Counted from the stretch's first letter, positions 49,373 through 62,018 are shown. The stretch: DNA of 64,000 bases from Chrysoporthe austroafricana (GCA_001051155.2 JYIP02000010.1:1240001-1304000), one strand, 5' to 3'. Program-made: numbers and translations. The notes: a model not told the origin generated them from the sequence alone.

Positions 49373-49914
49373 ATGCCTTATTCTTTTTGTTTTGAAAAGG
49401 GCTTATCGTATTGTATAGTAGACGGGGTTAAGAGTTATTCCAATTGTACGAAAAGGGAGCGTTCTTGCAATGCTGGACGGGTTCCGTTATTATTTCGTAA
49501 GTTTCTTTCTAACTTATTTCCTTTATTCCTTTTCCTAATCCTGCTATAGTATTACGAGTTACTAATAAATTGTCCCGGATTGATAATCGTAAGGTTAAAG
49601 AAAAGGGGCGGCTTCTAGAATTCCAGTTTCGCATAACCGAATCCTTGGCTTATCTTGCGCAGCTAAAGAAATAATGCCGCTTCTTTCAAGAGAAAGGGAT
49701 AAAGTTAGTAAATTAAGGTCTGGAAAAGGAAGAGCGTAGCCGTATGGCTATCGAAATGCAAGCGGTAGTTTCTGAAAAGTTCGCAGCTGCTATCGCTAAT
49801 CCTTCTTTTAGTAGTTTTGATTGGAATTCCGTAAGTATTGGTAATTTTGTAATGGATTGGTCTGGTTTTTTGGGTAAGGCTAGTTCCTGTCCTGAATCCG
49901 GGCAATCTTTTTAA
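49373..49914 (+). pseudogene. Antisense spliced C6-cluster-like gene in A-3, best copy
   Basis: Plus strand, opposite to gag-pol. Exon 1 is 49,373-49,496 (MPYSFC...), the intron 49,497-49,549 (53 nt; GTAAGT donor, CTAAC branch-like site, CTATAG acceptor), exon 2 49,550-49,914; 162 codons. Joining the exons brings exon 2 exactly into the long frame, which has only two stops, both TAA where CAA is plausible. Exon 1 holds Cys or Tyr at positions fitting C-x2-C-x6-C-x9-C-x2-C-x6-C, where Tyr (TAT) would be RIP-mutated Cys; this resembles a Gal4-type six-Cys cluster. Exon 2 is charged and probably coiled coil (QLKK, GLEKEERSR), with an aromatic tail (FDWNS, MDWSGF). The function is unknown; the start could lie upstream, as the frame stays open. 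Confidence 0.65.
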
Positions 49915-49999
49915 GTAATTCGAGTAAATAAAGCTTTTATAAGCTTATTCCTTTTCGTTATTGTTTATCCAAATAATCCGCTAATATTCGGGATGCATT

Positions 50000-52900
50000 C
50001 TGTAAGTTGGATTTAAGCTTCTATAAATTCTTACTTGCCGGGTAGCCTTTCCATTTAACGAAATATTCGGAATTGTAATCTAGTCCGCAATACTTAAGGA
50101 TTTATTCGATTTCGTATTCTGGCTTATTACTTTCGATTTAGATATTTTTATCTATTTTAATTGATTTTAATATTAGTTCGAGAAGCGAGATATGGAATAC
50201 CGGATAGATTTTTATTCTATAAGGTAATGCAAATTTAAAATTGATATCTGAGATTTTCCTTAGAATTCTGAATAGTCCCAATTTCTTATAATCCAGTAAG
50301 TAAAAAGGTCTTATTATTTTAATATAATTTTTCTGTCGAATAAAGTAGATTTTATCTCTTTCTTATAGGATTAGTCTTTTAATCCTTTTAAAGTTAGCAT
50401 ATCTTATTATTCTTTCTTGTACGAACTTTAGTTCTTTCTGGAATTCTTTTTGAATTTTCTTAATTTTTCTGATTCGTTTATCTATAGCTTCTGCATTTGT
50501 TCTTAGTATTTCGTTATAATAGGCTATCGGGTTATAGCTATAGAGTATATAGAATAGTAATTTTTTCGTTATGCTTATATTTATATTATTATATGCAAAT
50601 TGCGCTAGGGGTAAGAAATCGATCCAGTTATCCTATTCGTAATTTATATAGTATCGTAAATATTGCTTGATAATCTGGTTAATTCTTTCCGTTTGTCTAT
50701 CCGTTTATAAATAGAATGCTATAGATATTTTCTGTTATATTCCGAATAGCTTTGTAAGTAAGGTCCAGAAGTTTGATACGAACTTTCTGTCTTTATCGGA
50801 AATAATTTCTTTAGGCATGCCGTAATTGGCTATAACCGTTTGAAAAAACGTATATGCGAATTCTTCCGCTATGCTGCTTTCTTTATATAGTAAGAAGTAA
50901 GCATACTTGCTTAATTTGCAAACTATTATTAGAATGTTATTATACTGTATTCTAGTTAAAAGTTCTCGTAAGAAAGGTAACTTTATAATAAAGTCTTAGC
51001 TAATGGATTGCCAAACCGTTTCTGGAATCGGGAATAGTTGGAATAAGCTATAGGGCTTATAGTATTCAATCTTATTCTTCTTGCAGCTATTGCATTCTCG
51101 TAAGATTCTTTCGATTTTTTGTCTGAATCCTAGCAAGTTCTAGTATCTTTTGATTCTTTCGTAAATAGCTCTAATTCCTTGGTAATTATATGCTAGTATA
51201 TTATGCATGGTCCTGATATATTCGTCCTGTTTTTCGGGAATTATATTTTCAGGATTTCTTTCCCGATTTTCGATTCTGATAATCGTATTAAGTTTTCTTG
51301 TTTCGTTTACCAGGCTGCTATCTTTATCCTGCCTGAAGATATTCTGCAATTCTTTGGGTTCCGTATCCTAATAATCTGATTATCTGCTAAAGGCGTCCGC
51401 TTTGCCGTTTTCTGATCTTTTGCAATATACGATTTTTAAATCAAACTATAAAAGGAATTCTGCCTATCTGATTTATCGTTTATTCAAGATTTTTGTTATT
51501 ATAAATATTATTAAGTTTTTGTAATCTGAATGTACTATTATTTGGTATTTTATTCCGATTAAATAGTACTGCTATTTTTCAAATGCTTTAATAATTGCTA
51601 TTAGTTCTTTATCCGGGATACCGTAATTAAATTCTAAGCTATTCAGCTTTTTTGAGAAATTGCTTACGATCTTAAGGTATCTTTAGTTATCTTGCTAGCT
51701 TAATTATCTGCCAAATACGTAATCTGATATATTAATTTCAATTTTAAATGGTTTGTTTGGGTTTGTTTCGTAAAGTATAGGTTCTGATATAATTCGTTTT
51801 TTGATTTTATCGAATACTTCTTATATTTCCTTAATCTATTCGAATTTGCAGTCTTTTTTCGTAAGGTCCGTAAGTAAGCATGCGATCTTGCTATAATCCC
51901 GAATGAATTGCCGGTAGAAATTGGCATAGCCGAGGAATATTCTAATTTCTTTAATTTTTCCTAATATAAGCTATTTTTCCATTATTCGAACCTTATCTTT
52001 TTGCATACTAATTTATCCTGGTTCGATAGTATAGCTTAAATAATTAACTTTTTATTAATAAAACTGGCATTTGCTTAATTTTATAAAAAATTTATTATCC
52101 TATAATATTTGGAATACTTATCGTACGTGCTATTTATATAATGCGAGGTTTTTGGAATAAATAAGGATATTATTAAGGTAGACGATAACGATAATATCTA
52201 AGTATTTACGGAAGATATCGTTAATTATTTCTTGGAAAGATACGAATGCATTGGTTAATCCAAAAGGCAAGATTATATATTCGAAATATCCATAGCGGGT
52301 CCTGAATGCTATTTTCTAAATATTGTCTTCTTTGATCCGGATATAGTAATACTTTTCTTTGAGATCTAGTATAGTAAACTATTTTGTTCCTGTCAAACAA
52401 TCTCGCATTTCTCCTATCAATAGTAAGGGATAGCGGTTTTTAATCGTAATATCGTTAAGTTGCCAATAGTCCATACAAAATTGTAGTTTGCTATTTTTCT
52501 TTAGAACGAATAGGATTGAGTATCTTGCTAGTAATCGTAATTTCCGTATATAGCCTTTCTTGAGGTTTTCGTCGATATATTCTTTAAATGCCTTGAGTTT
52601 TGCCTGATTAAGCTTATAGATAAAGTAGTTTTGCAGCTTTATCCTTTCTTTCAATAGGATCTTATAGTCGAAAGGGCTATATTCGAATAAGCTATTGTCG
52701 AATCTTCTTTGCTATAGCTTCTTGAATTCGTAATATTCCCGTAATACATTTTTAAGGTCTGGTAATAGGCCTTTTTCGTTTTCTGCGATCTGTAGGAATA
52801 TAAAGTATTGCTATGCATACCTTGTTTCGTTAGCTTCTTATTTCTGGGATTTTTTCGTTTCTAGTAGTTTCGGGTATTTATCGGGTGCCGAGCCGAATTG

Positions 52901-53560
52901 CCTTCTGGCATATTCGTACTGTAAGAGCTGTATTTCTTTATAGTTCTATAATCTATATTCTCTCGTATTATTCCGTACTTAACCAAACTTTTGTTAGTCG
53001 ATAATTACTTATAGTCTTGGTCTATCCCTAATTTTCGTTTGGAAGTTCAAGGTATCCGTAACCTTTCCCTATATCGTGGCTTGTTTTCTTGCTTTAAAGG
53101 TACTTATAAGCCTATTTGAGCGCATTTCGCTTATGCTATCCTTAATAACTAAATCTCTTCCTCTACTAATAATTGCAACCTTTTCAGTAGGTATAGCTTA
53201 TTCCTATAAAATCTAGCCAGTAGTCCAATCGATTCGAGGATTATATTTTTTAAGTTAAGGTATTTCCAAAATCAATTTATATTATACCGTATCTGTAATA
53301 TTAAAGGTAATATTCGTTATAAGGCTTTGGATTAAAATAAGTAGATAATCAGTTTTCATATCAATTATTCCTAGGTTATATATAACCGATTTTCTTTCCA
53401 TAATATTAAGTCTGTAAGGATTTTTCTTTTATATCTAAGGAATTCGTTCCTTATTAACGATTTCTGGCGAAATGAAATTTCCTTATACGCTACTGTCCAG
53501 TAATGCGCTATATCGTTATCCTTTAATATATATATCCAGAATGATATATTCTTCGTTTTT
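50000..53560 (-). pseudogene. A-3 pol remnant
   Basis: Minus strand, right to left: protease near 53,470-53,560, RT about 52,050-52,650, RNase H about 51,350-51,820, integrase about 50,280-51,260, chromodomain about 50,020-50,150. The open piece 52,379-52,654 covers the RT N-terminal part ([20 protein letters not shown], the family's NxxTxKxxYPLP block), and 51,140-51,349 the integrase zinc-binding N-terminus. The plus-strand ORF 53,472-53,738 is antisense to it. Confidence 0.8.
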
Positions 53561-54699
53561 TCTGGTAGTAGCATATAGGGACTTCCTAGTCCTGATCGGC
53601 TATTATCCCATTACAGGCGATCTTTCCCTTTTGGGGTATTTCGGGCGTTTCTCGCTACTTGTTATGCTAGCTTCCTTGCTTAGGCATGGTTTCGCTACCG
53701 ATTTTTCTCGATTTTCTGCAGCTTATGCCAGTCTTTAGCCTTATCCTATATATATATAGAGCATGCTATTACGTAATATTGTCTTTACGTAGTCTTTCTA
53801 TTAATATATGCTTGAAGGCAATTATCCGGTAGCCCAATATATGCGTTATTGTTTTCGATATGCAAGACTTTTCTGTATTTTCTTCTTTCTTCCGTAATAG
53901 GATAAATCAATTGGTTCTATTCCCTGAATGGGAACTAATCGTATTTAACTTTCTCGCTAAAATATATCTAGTAATTATAATAAATATAGCTAATCCAGGC
54001 AAATTCATAATAATAAAAGTATAAGTAACTAATCCTTCCGTTTTCTTAGGGTAGGCATTCGCTATTCTAAAATAATATGCTTTGGAAGAATTCTTTTATC
54101 GTAAGCCTATAAATGATATGCTTAATTTCCGTATATTTGGATATCCATTTGCTGCAATTTTAGCAGTTCTTTTGCTAATAGTAAGCTATTTCTTCTGATA
54201 ATTCTTTATCGGGAATTAGAATTAGTAGGTTATCCGGCTATTTGTCGGGGTATACTGATTCCTCGATAGTATTGCTAAGTATTGGTAATCCTGATTGTAT
54301 AATGCCGATTTCTTCTTTTATTATACTGCTCTATTATCGTTTCAGATAGTAATTCAAAGGGTATTTCCTTAAATCTTCCTTACTTTGCGAGAGCTTTTCG
54401 CTAGAGCAATCGGAATTGCTATCTTGGATAACAGTATTATAAAGTAAGCCCTTCTTGCTTATAGCGAATTATCGTTTTCCTTAAAGCTTGCGTAAGAACT
54501 ATCCTAAACCTTCTTTTTCTGAAAAGTGCAATACGCAATAATTGTAATAGCAAGCTATCTAGCTAAGATTGCTATAATTAGGGTTCGCTATTTGCTTTAA
54601 TAGGATATTTTTGTTTAGCTAATTGGGTTCTTGCTGCCAAGCGATATTAAGCTATTTCTCTAGGACTAGCTTCTATTCTCGCTTTTTTCGTTCCTATTG

Positions 54700-55640
54700 G
54701 CAATTACGGGCAATATAACCTTTCTTACCGCAATTGTAATAAGTAATCCCTTTTCGTTACTTACGTATAAAGGTATCTAATTCTATAAGCCTAATATATA
54801 TAATGCCCGAATAGGCTATGCTATTCTTGCCCTTATATTAGAATTTGCGCTTCCCAGTATTTGGCTGATATTACAGGGTAATATTATAGTTTTTCTGCCG
54901 TTATTATCGTTATTCATATAATCTATTATCGATTCGGATTGCTTTATTAATAAACTCGCTAAGTTTTTCAAATCGGTTTTCCTTATAAAATTTATCTTTG
55001 ATTTCTTCCTTAAATCTTGCGTAATAGGCATCCATAAGAGGTTTGTCTTTATAATCTAAGTAGGCTACGATTTGCTGGAACCTGGCTATATAATCCGAAA
55101 CCGAACTGGTTTGTCGAAATGCTTCTAATTGCCGTATTGCAATGCGTTATTTATCCGGATCTCTAAAAGTTTTGATAAAGGCCGATTCGAAATTGGCATA
55201 GCGTTAAAAGATGCATTTGGTATTTTCCGAGCGAAATTCTTTACTATTATCCAAATAATTGCGGAAGGTTGGTTCTTATTATTGGAAAGCCGTTCTTTCA
55301 AAACGACTTCTTGCGAAATCGATTTTGTTATAAGTAATCCTGAACTGGGGTCCGTAATGCTTGAAATAAGCTTTGAATTGTATCAAGAAAGCTTGAAAGT
55401 CTTTTCGAATGCTTTTATAAGGGCCGGGTTTATCGAGCTTGAAAGCTTTTGTTTATTGGAAGGCGTTAAGGCGGATAACTTTATTTTTGACTTTTTCAAA
55501 TTGTTAATACAGAGCCATATTCTGTTACTGGAATTGCTCATTAGTAAGGACAGTTAGTACTTTTTCCTGAAAGGCTTAATTACTGGATAAAAACGGGGTC
55601 TGGGGCGCTATCGTATCCTGGGTATTGCTCAAGGGATATA
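54700..55640 (-). pseudogene. A-3 gag remnant
   Basis: Homologous to gag of A-1 and A-2 in reverse orientation. The zinc-knuckle segment lies near 54,700-54,750, and the open piece 54,816-55,031 corresponds to 26,000-26,215 of A-2. The plus-strand ORF 55,129-55,557 is a shadow on its antisense strand. Confidence 0.7.
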
Positions 55641-55673
55641 TACTAAACCGATCTCGAACAAAAATTATCAAAA

Positions 55674-56086
55674 TATTATAAACGCTGCAATAGATCCTAA
55701 AACGTACTGTAGAATCAAGGGGTTTATGCTAACAAGAGCGGTATTAAATACAAGTCTTAAGTTTCAGGACAGGTTTATTTATATATCGCAATATTCATAA
55801 GCCAATGCGGCTATCAATAGTAAGGTCCAATTGATATTTAGATTGACGACTGAAGAACTATTTATCTATCCGGCTAGTAATTCTCTTAGCCTTATATATC
55901 TAATCTTTCAGTCTCTAGCTTATGGTTGCTTACTGGAATTCGCTGCTGCTTACCGAATCCCGGTAAGCTAAGCTAAGCCCTAATAACCCTAACCTTAAGT
56001 TACGTAATCTTTGCGGGGTATGCTTCCCTATTATTTGGCTTGGGTTCTGTTTGGGGTTTCTTTCGTTTGCACGTTGGTTCATAATA
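55674..56086 (-). repeat. A-3 5' LTR
   Basis: Same length as the 3' LTR. Contains CCCTAATAACCCTAACC near 55,978. Confidence 0.92.
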
Positions 56087-57249
56087 CGTATTATTATAGC
56101 TATTAATGCATTAAGAATAAGTTTCGATATTCTTACGATTTATATAGTTATTTATACCGAACTGCTAAAGCAATTACGAAATTATGCTTAAGAAAGCGAA
56201 CGAGTAAGCCGGGATAGAAATAATAATATTGCTTTTCTTTTCTGGAACGGCCGGGTTGCTAAGAATATTAGTAACGAAATCAGCTAGTTTTTGCAAGAAA
56301 AGGAATGCTGCCATATCGTTTTCGACCAAATTTTCGATAAGTATATAACCCGGATATAATATACGGATAGCGAAATAGCTTGCAATTTATACGAAATAAA
56401 GACTTTATTGCAAAGCAAGTACGAAGCAAATTAAAGCATTAGCCGGAAGCTTTTTAATTAAATATAACGGAAAAACGACTAGGCGCAAAAAGAAATAATT
56501 AGAAATATTAAGGAAAAAGCCTAAATAGCCGATACTTTTATCTAGCAGCTCGAAATATAAGCTAAAGCCTATATTTTTTATAAAGGCAAAAAGCGAAAAA
56601 GCATAGCCGCCTTATATATGAAAGCAGATTGCCCGTCCTGGCAAGATCCGGCCTAGTACGAAATCGAAAAGAAGCAAAAGGAATTGCAGGAAATCGTTTT
56701 TGCGAAAAAAGGCCTAGCGCCGTATTCGGGATATTTCTAATACGGGATTCCGTAAGCATTTTGCAAATTATAAGCGATTATGCTATCGGATTAGAAATTT
56801 TATTGCCGCAAAGCTAACGGGATATATTAGTATTCCGGCTTAATCGGGTTTATTTTTGCAAGCCTTTAAGCGCTTTATATTTACGAAATTTCGGCATTCG
56901 TTTTATTATTTCTCGAATAGAATAAGCTATTAAGTTAAGAGCAAGGCGCTATTTATGCGTAATTAAGCTAGCGTTATAAATAGCTCGATATTAAAACGAA
57001 TAACTTATACTAGGCTTTTCTCGAAATAATAAAAGCGGTTAACTGTATGCTAGCAAAAGAAAGATAAAGCCTGGTTCGGCAGCTTATAAAATGAGAAAAA
57101 GGGAAAAGAAAAAAAAAAAATCGGGAAGAAGAAATAGATCGATTTCTATAATAAGCCAGGTCTAAGAAAGCTTGATCAGAAATATAGCATAGCGAATTTT
57201 TATAAAAAACTATCGAGCTTAAGACAAAAAGCAAAAATGCAATGCAAGC

Positions 57250-59659
57250 TTGCTTGCTAACTTTCGGCTTCTCAATTTACTAAGCTTGCTATATTTACTA
57301 CCGCCTTAATATTTTCTTTCCGGTTCTATAGCCAGTTCCTTAATATTCAAGCAAGCTTTTTGCCCTTTTGTATATCCGCCTTTTATTCCCGTATTTCAGC
57401 CTTTTATTCTTGCTGCAAAGTATTGCTTATTCTTCCCGCTAGTCTATTCAGTATTGCTTGCTATTTTTCGAAATCGGGCTCTTATATCAGTATTGGCTAG
57501 CGAAACGGGTCTGAAACTAATATGGAAAATAATAAGCGAAAAGCTTATCTCAGTATTAACTTTCGGATTTCGGTTAAAGCTTTGTTAGCTATTAATATAT
57601 CGCTACCCGTATTTACCGATTTCGATAGCAGCATATTGCTAAGACTTATTTGGGATATCGATTTCGCTATTGCTTGCTAAGCGATATCTTTACTGCTTAA
57701 AGCTTATAGCAACCTTTTAGGCTATTTCGATAAACTAAGCCTGGCAATTAGAATATCGATATTAGGCATAATTTCGAAATCTATCGGAAACTTTCGTAAC
57801 GAATTCCGTACAGAATTTTGCGGAAAAGTATATGCCGAGCTCGCAAGCGGCATACTGTAAACAGGCAAAAGCTAATTAAATATTCCGGGTTTAGCAAAAG
57901 CTTCGGCAGCAAATGTAAAAGGGGAAAGACCTGAAAGCAAGATAGCCGTATAGCTTTTTCTCGAGATTTCGACTCATATCGTGCTTTTCCCAAAGCTGGA
58001 ATATTTTTCGATACTTATTATCGCTCTTAGCAATTGCAAGCAAGGGTTTCCGGCTTTAAATATTAGAATTAGCAAAAAGATTCGCTATTTTATTATAGTA
58101 AGTTAAGCTAATATAAGCAAAAGCGGATTGCGAATCCGATCGGCTATTTACGGACTGAATTCTATAACTTTCGGGTTCGTTAGCTGTATATTTATCGGAT
58201 TAACCCAAGCATTTTTCGCCTAATCCGAAAGTTGTATATTAGCTAAGTTCTTTTTGCTATTGCATTACTAATTATCTAGAGTTTTCGTAAGGAATTCGTT
58301 CGCTTGCAAGATCTTTCCGAACGCGCTAAGCTTAAAGCGAATAACGATTAGAAATGCTTTTTCGATATAGCATTAAGGCAGCAGCTTATTATTCGTACCC
58401 GTATATAAGGCAGATTGCTGCTAGTTTATAAATTCTTTGCTGCGCTATTTCTTAAGTTCCCGAAAAAAAAACCGCAAATTGTTCGCTATATGCAAGCCGT
58501 AATTCTATCCGTTTTCTTAAAGGAAAGTAAATATATAGCAATAATTTAAAGCTTTATTGGCCGGCAGCCTATTTATTGCTATTAAATGCTATTCGATAAG
58601 CTTTATAATAATTTGCCGGAATTTATTTTCGTTAATTAATAAGGAATCGAATATTTAAATAGCATAGCAATAGTAATCGTATATAGCTATAAATTAATAA
58701 TGCAAGCGAATATAAAGGAAAATTGCTTAATGCATTTCGAGCTTATATTTATTTCGAAAATATAAAATAAAACGGCTTTTAAAATTGAAAACTTAATTCG
58801 GTATTCAGATTTAGCAAATCAAATCTATAAGCTATTATCGGATTAAGCTTATTAAGGCTATATTTATAATCTATTTGCGCTATAAAATAAAAGCTTTGAT
58901 ATTATAAAGCGCAAATATAATATAAATCCAATAAATCTTATTAAGTATAGCTTAATCGAAAAGCTAATCTGGGTTATTGCATAATTGCGAATAAAAAGTA
59001 ATATCGGAGAAAAAATAACGGAATATAGCAATTGCGTTAGCTAGCGGAAAATTAAGTAATTTTAAATCGAAATAATTTAAGCAATTTGCTAATATTTTCG
59101 GATTAATCGGAAAATAATTATTACTAATCGAATTTATAATAATCCGGCTTAAATTAAAAGCCGTATAAGGATATTATCGAAATAAGGCTATATACTTTAT
59201 TAAGCTAAGCGTTTGGGAAATTAATCGGGCTTTTTTAATTAATATTATAAAGCGCTATTATCTTATTTCGTTTAACGTTTCGTAAATCTCGTTCGCTATT
59301 GCTTAAAAAGGGTTAATACGTTAAAGAAAGGCTATATCGAAACGAGCAAAATAAGGAATTTCTGGGTTGCTAAGTAGCTTTGCCCGGGCTTTTTCGAAAA
59401 ACGGTACTGGGATATTCGCAAAGTTAGCAGGCTTCTTTTTTTTGCTATCTGATATTTTGGGTTCCGATTGCTAATAGCTGCAATACGGGAAGAGAAAAGA
59501 AGAGCAAGCGGACTAAGTTTGGAATTTTTTATTAAAGCAGCGGCTGGATATAAAGAAAAAACGCGGGCAAAAGCAAGGCTAGCGATCGGTAAAACGTATA
59601 TTGCAAGCCGGATTGATTTTGGTTTTCAGAGAAAGTTAAGAAAAAATCCAGAAAGCTAA
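57250..59659 (+). pseudogene. Decayed coding tract of unknown function downstream of the helicase
   Basis: The plus strand is unusually open for so AT-rich a region. One frame reads about 57,250-58,150 and another about 58,250-59,659, each interrupted mainly by TAA/TAG at positions where Gln/Trp are plausible. Pieces such as QDLSERAKLKANND (58,300s), FFAALFLKFPKKKP (58,440s) and the intact end MLIAAIREEKRRASGL (59,468-59,659) look protein-like. I recognise no domain. It could be a C-terminal extension of the helicase gene with a frameshift in the A-runs near 57,110, or a separate gene. Confidence 0.4.
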
Positions 59660-59949
59660 CGATAATAGATATTTATATTATCGCATTTGGGCAATATGCT
59701 GCAATTTCGAACTATAAAGTCGAATGATTTATAAGCGTATATAAATTATTAATAGCAAAAATTGCTTGCAAATTCGAATCGGAACGAATTAATTATTCGT
59801 ATATAATAAGTTAGTTTATAATAATTTATTTGCTGCTAAGCATTTAAGCCTTTTATTTCTATTTCTTGCTTATTTGCAAGAAGTTTTTTTTTTAAGTCTT
59901 ATAAACTTGCCGGGACGTTTCCTTTTTACTTTTCGCTAGCTTGCTAACG

Positions 59950-61375
59950 AGCTCTTTCGTCCTATTTTGCTAACTTGCTCTTAAAGTTTTTGCTATTATT
60001 TTTTCATATTTTGCTTAGCTGCCAGAATTGCAAAGCTAGGCTAATTAGAAGCTAGGGCTATTTTTTTTTTACAGTATGCCGTTTACTAACCGCGTATTTT
60101 CCTAAAATTCCCGTTTCTTTTTCCCTTTTTCAAAATTTAAATCTTTCGTCTTATCTCGCTAACTTGCTTTCAAAGTTTTTGCTATTACTTTCTTATATTC
60201 TGCTTAGCTGCTAGAATTGCAAAGCTAGGCTAATTAGAAGCTAGGGCTGTTTTTTTTTTATAGTATGCTGCTTACCAATTATGTACTTTCCCAAAATCCC
60301 CGCTTCCTTTTCTTTTTTCAAAACTTAAATCCTTTATTTTATTCTGCTAACTTGCCTTTAAGGTTTTTGCCATTACTTTCTTATATTCTGCCTAGCTATT
60401 AGCATTGCGTAATGGCTTTAATTAAAGCTTAGAAATGCTTATATTACTAGTAAATTATTTGCTTTCCTAAAATCCTTTCGCTAAAATCCCTAGCAATTTA
60501 TCGGAAGGTTCGTTATTATATCCTGCTATTTCGCTAATAAGTTTCCAGGCATTTATTCCTTAGCCCTTATTTAATTATTAGCATTATATAATAGCTTTAA
60601 TCAGAGCCCAGAATTGCTTATCTTATTAATAAGTTATTTCCTTTTTTAAAACTCTTTTGTTAAAGCTTCCCGTAATATACGAAAGGGTTTATTATTATAT
60701 TTTGCTATTATGCTAATAAGTTTCTAAGCATTTGTTTTTTAGCTCTTGCTTAGCTATTAGTATTACGTATTAGCTTTAATTAAACCTTAAAAATGCTTTT
60801 CTGGCCAGTAAGCTATTTCTTTTCCCAAAACCTTATTGCCAAAATCCTTTATTAAAATCTTTAATATTTTGCTAAAGAATTTATTATTAAGTCTTGCTAT
60901 TATATTAACAAATTTCCAGATATTTGCTTTTTGGCTTTTGCTTAGCTGCTAGCATTACGTAATAGATTTAATTAGAATTCAGAATTGCTTATCTTGCCAG
61001 TAAGCTATTTCCTTTCCTAAAACTCTTTTGCTAAAATCCTTTGCGATATATAGGAAAGTCCGTTATTATATTCTGCTATTACGTTAATAAGTTTCCAGGC
61101 ATTTGCGTCTTAACCCTTGTCTAGCTGCTAGTATTATATAATAGCTTTAATCAGAGCTTAGAATTGCTTATCTTGCCAGTAAGCTATTTCTTTCCTCAAA
61201 ACCCTTTTACCAAAATCCCTTGCGATATACGGGAAGGTCCGTTATTATATTCTGCTATTACGCTAATAAGTTTCCAAGCATTTGCTTTCTGGCCCTTACT
61301 TAGCTGCTAGCATTATATAACGGCTTTAATTAAAGCCCAGAATTGCTTATTTCGCTTGCAAACTAATTGCTTGCC
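59950..61375. repeat. Tandem satellite of about 180 bp, eight imperfect units
   Basis: A CTTAGCTGCTAG-like anchor recurs near 60,016, 60,203, 60,390, 60,569, 60,747, 60,941, 61,120 and 61,299, i.e. about every 178-194 bp. A second anchor, AATAAGTTTCCA, recurs near 60,536, 60,716, 60,907, 61,086 and 61,265. The first three units carry a T-run and an AAAGCTAGGCTAATTAG block and form a subfamily. No coding potential. The array is cut by A-4. Confidence 0.85.
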
Positions 61376-61409
61376 GCTTGCTTTTTAAAAGCTCTTTTCG
61401 AAAGCCCCG

Positions 61410-61822
61410 TATTATGAACGCTGCAGTAAATCCTAAGACGTACTGTAGAGTTAAGGGGTTTATGCTAACAAAAGCAGTACCAAATACAAGTCTTGAGCTT
61501 CAGGATGGGTTTATTTATATATCGCAATATTTATAAGCCAATGCGGCTATCAATAGTAGAGTCCAATTAATACTTAGATTAATAACTGAAAAACTATCTA
61601 TTTATCCGGCTAGTAATTTTCCCAGCCTTATATATCTAATCCTTCAGTCCCTGGCTTATAATTGCTTACTGGAATTCGCTACTGCTTACCGAATCCCGGT
61701 AAGCTAAGCTAAGCCCTAATAACCTTAACCCTAAGTTACATAATCTTTGCGAGGTATGCCTCCCTATTATCTGGCCTGGGTTCTATTTAGGGTTTCTTTC
61801 GTTTATACGTTAATTCATAATA
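61410..61822 (-). repeat. A-4 3' LTR, 413 bp
   Basis: Plus-strand ends TATTATGAACGC and ATTCATAATA. Telomere-like CCCTAATAACCTTAACCCTA near 61,713. Confidence 0.92.
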
Positions 61823-62018
61823 TTATTTCCTTTCTATCGAATATTATCCTTAATACTATTCCGTAAATGCTCTTATACGGTAGTTTTTTCTTTACGCTTT
61901 CTTAATTAAGATATCTTATAGAGTTATCAAGTCTTGTAATCCCGTATTTACTCTTTCTTCCAAGAGCCTTGCCCGTCTTAAGCGATTTTCATTTATCGAG
62001 TCCCGGGAATACGAAATT

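Larger units (their letters stand above)
48764..56086 (-). mobile_element. Family-A Ty3/gypsy chromovirus A-3, full length, minus strand, TSD CGTAT
   Basis: 413-bp LTRs at 48,764-49,176 (3') and 55,674-56,086 (5'). CGTAT precedes (48,759-48,763) and follows (56,087-56,091). The insertion splits the helicase gene between motifs IV and V. It has the same domain order as A-1 and A-2, and the polypurine tract complement TTATCCCCTTTCTATC lies next to the 3' LTR. RIP-inactivated. Confidence 0.93.
45300..57200 (+). pseudogene. RIP-inactivated RecQ-like (telomere-linked type) helicase, split by A-3
   Basis: On the plus strand one frame runs from about 45,300 to 48,763 and, without A-3 and one TSD, continues at 56,087. 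Almost all breaks are TAA/TAG where Gln or Trp would be expected. Degraded motifs in order: Walker A as INSKKALSF (48,060-48,086), motif Ia IALxSDLIRKC (about 48,150), DEAH box as IIDKCY (48,326-48,343), FLIAILLF for the TAT motif (about 48,433), KAIIYSRT (about 48,613), then after A-3 IIAINALRISFDI (motif V) and ESERVSRDR (motif VI). Upstream, YIAIAIAR and a DLxAGHN stretch (47,580-47,730) and an N-terminal CxxxC-HL-like region match, from memory, large subtelomeric fungal RecQ proteins with a DUF3505-type N-terminus. Start and end are approximate. Confidence 0.75.

Noticed and set aside
59950..61375. CRISPR-like array
   Set aside because: Units are long, contiguous and without spacers, in a eukaryotic genome; this is a satellite.
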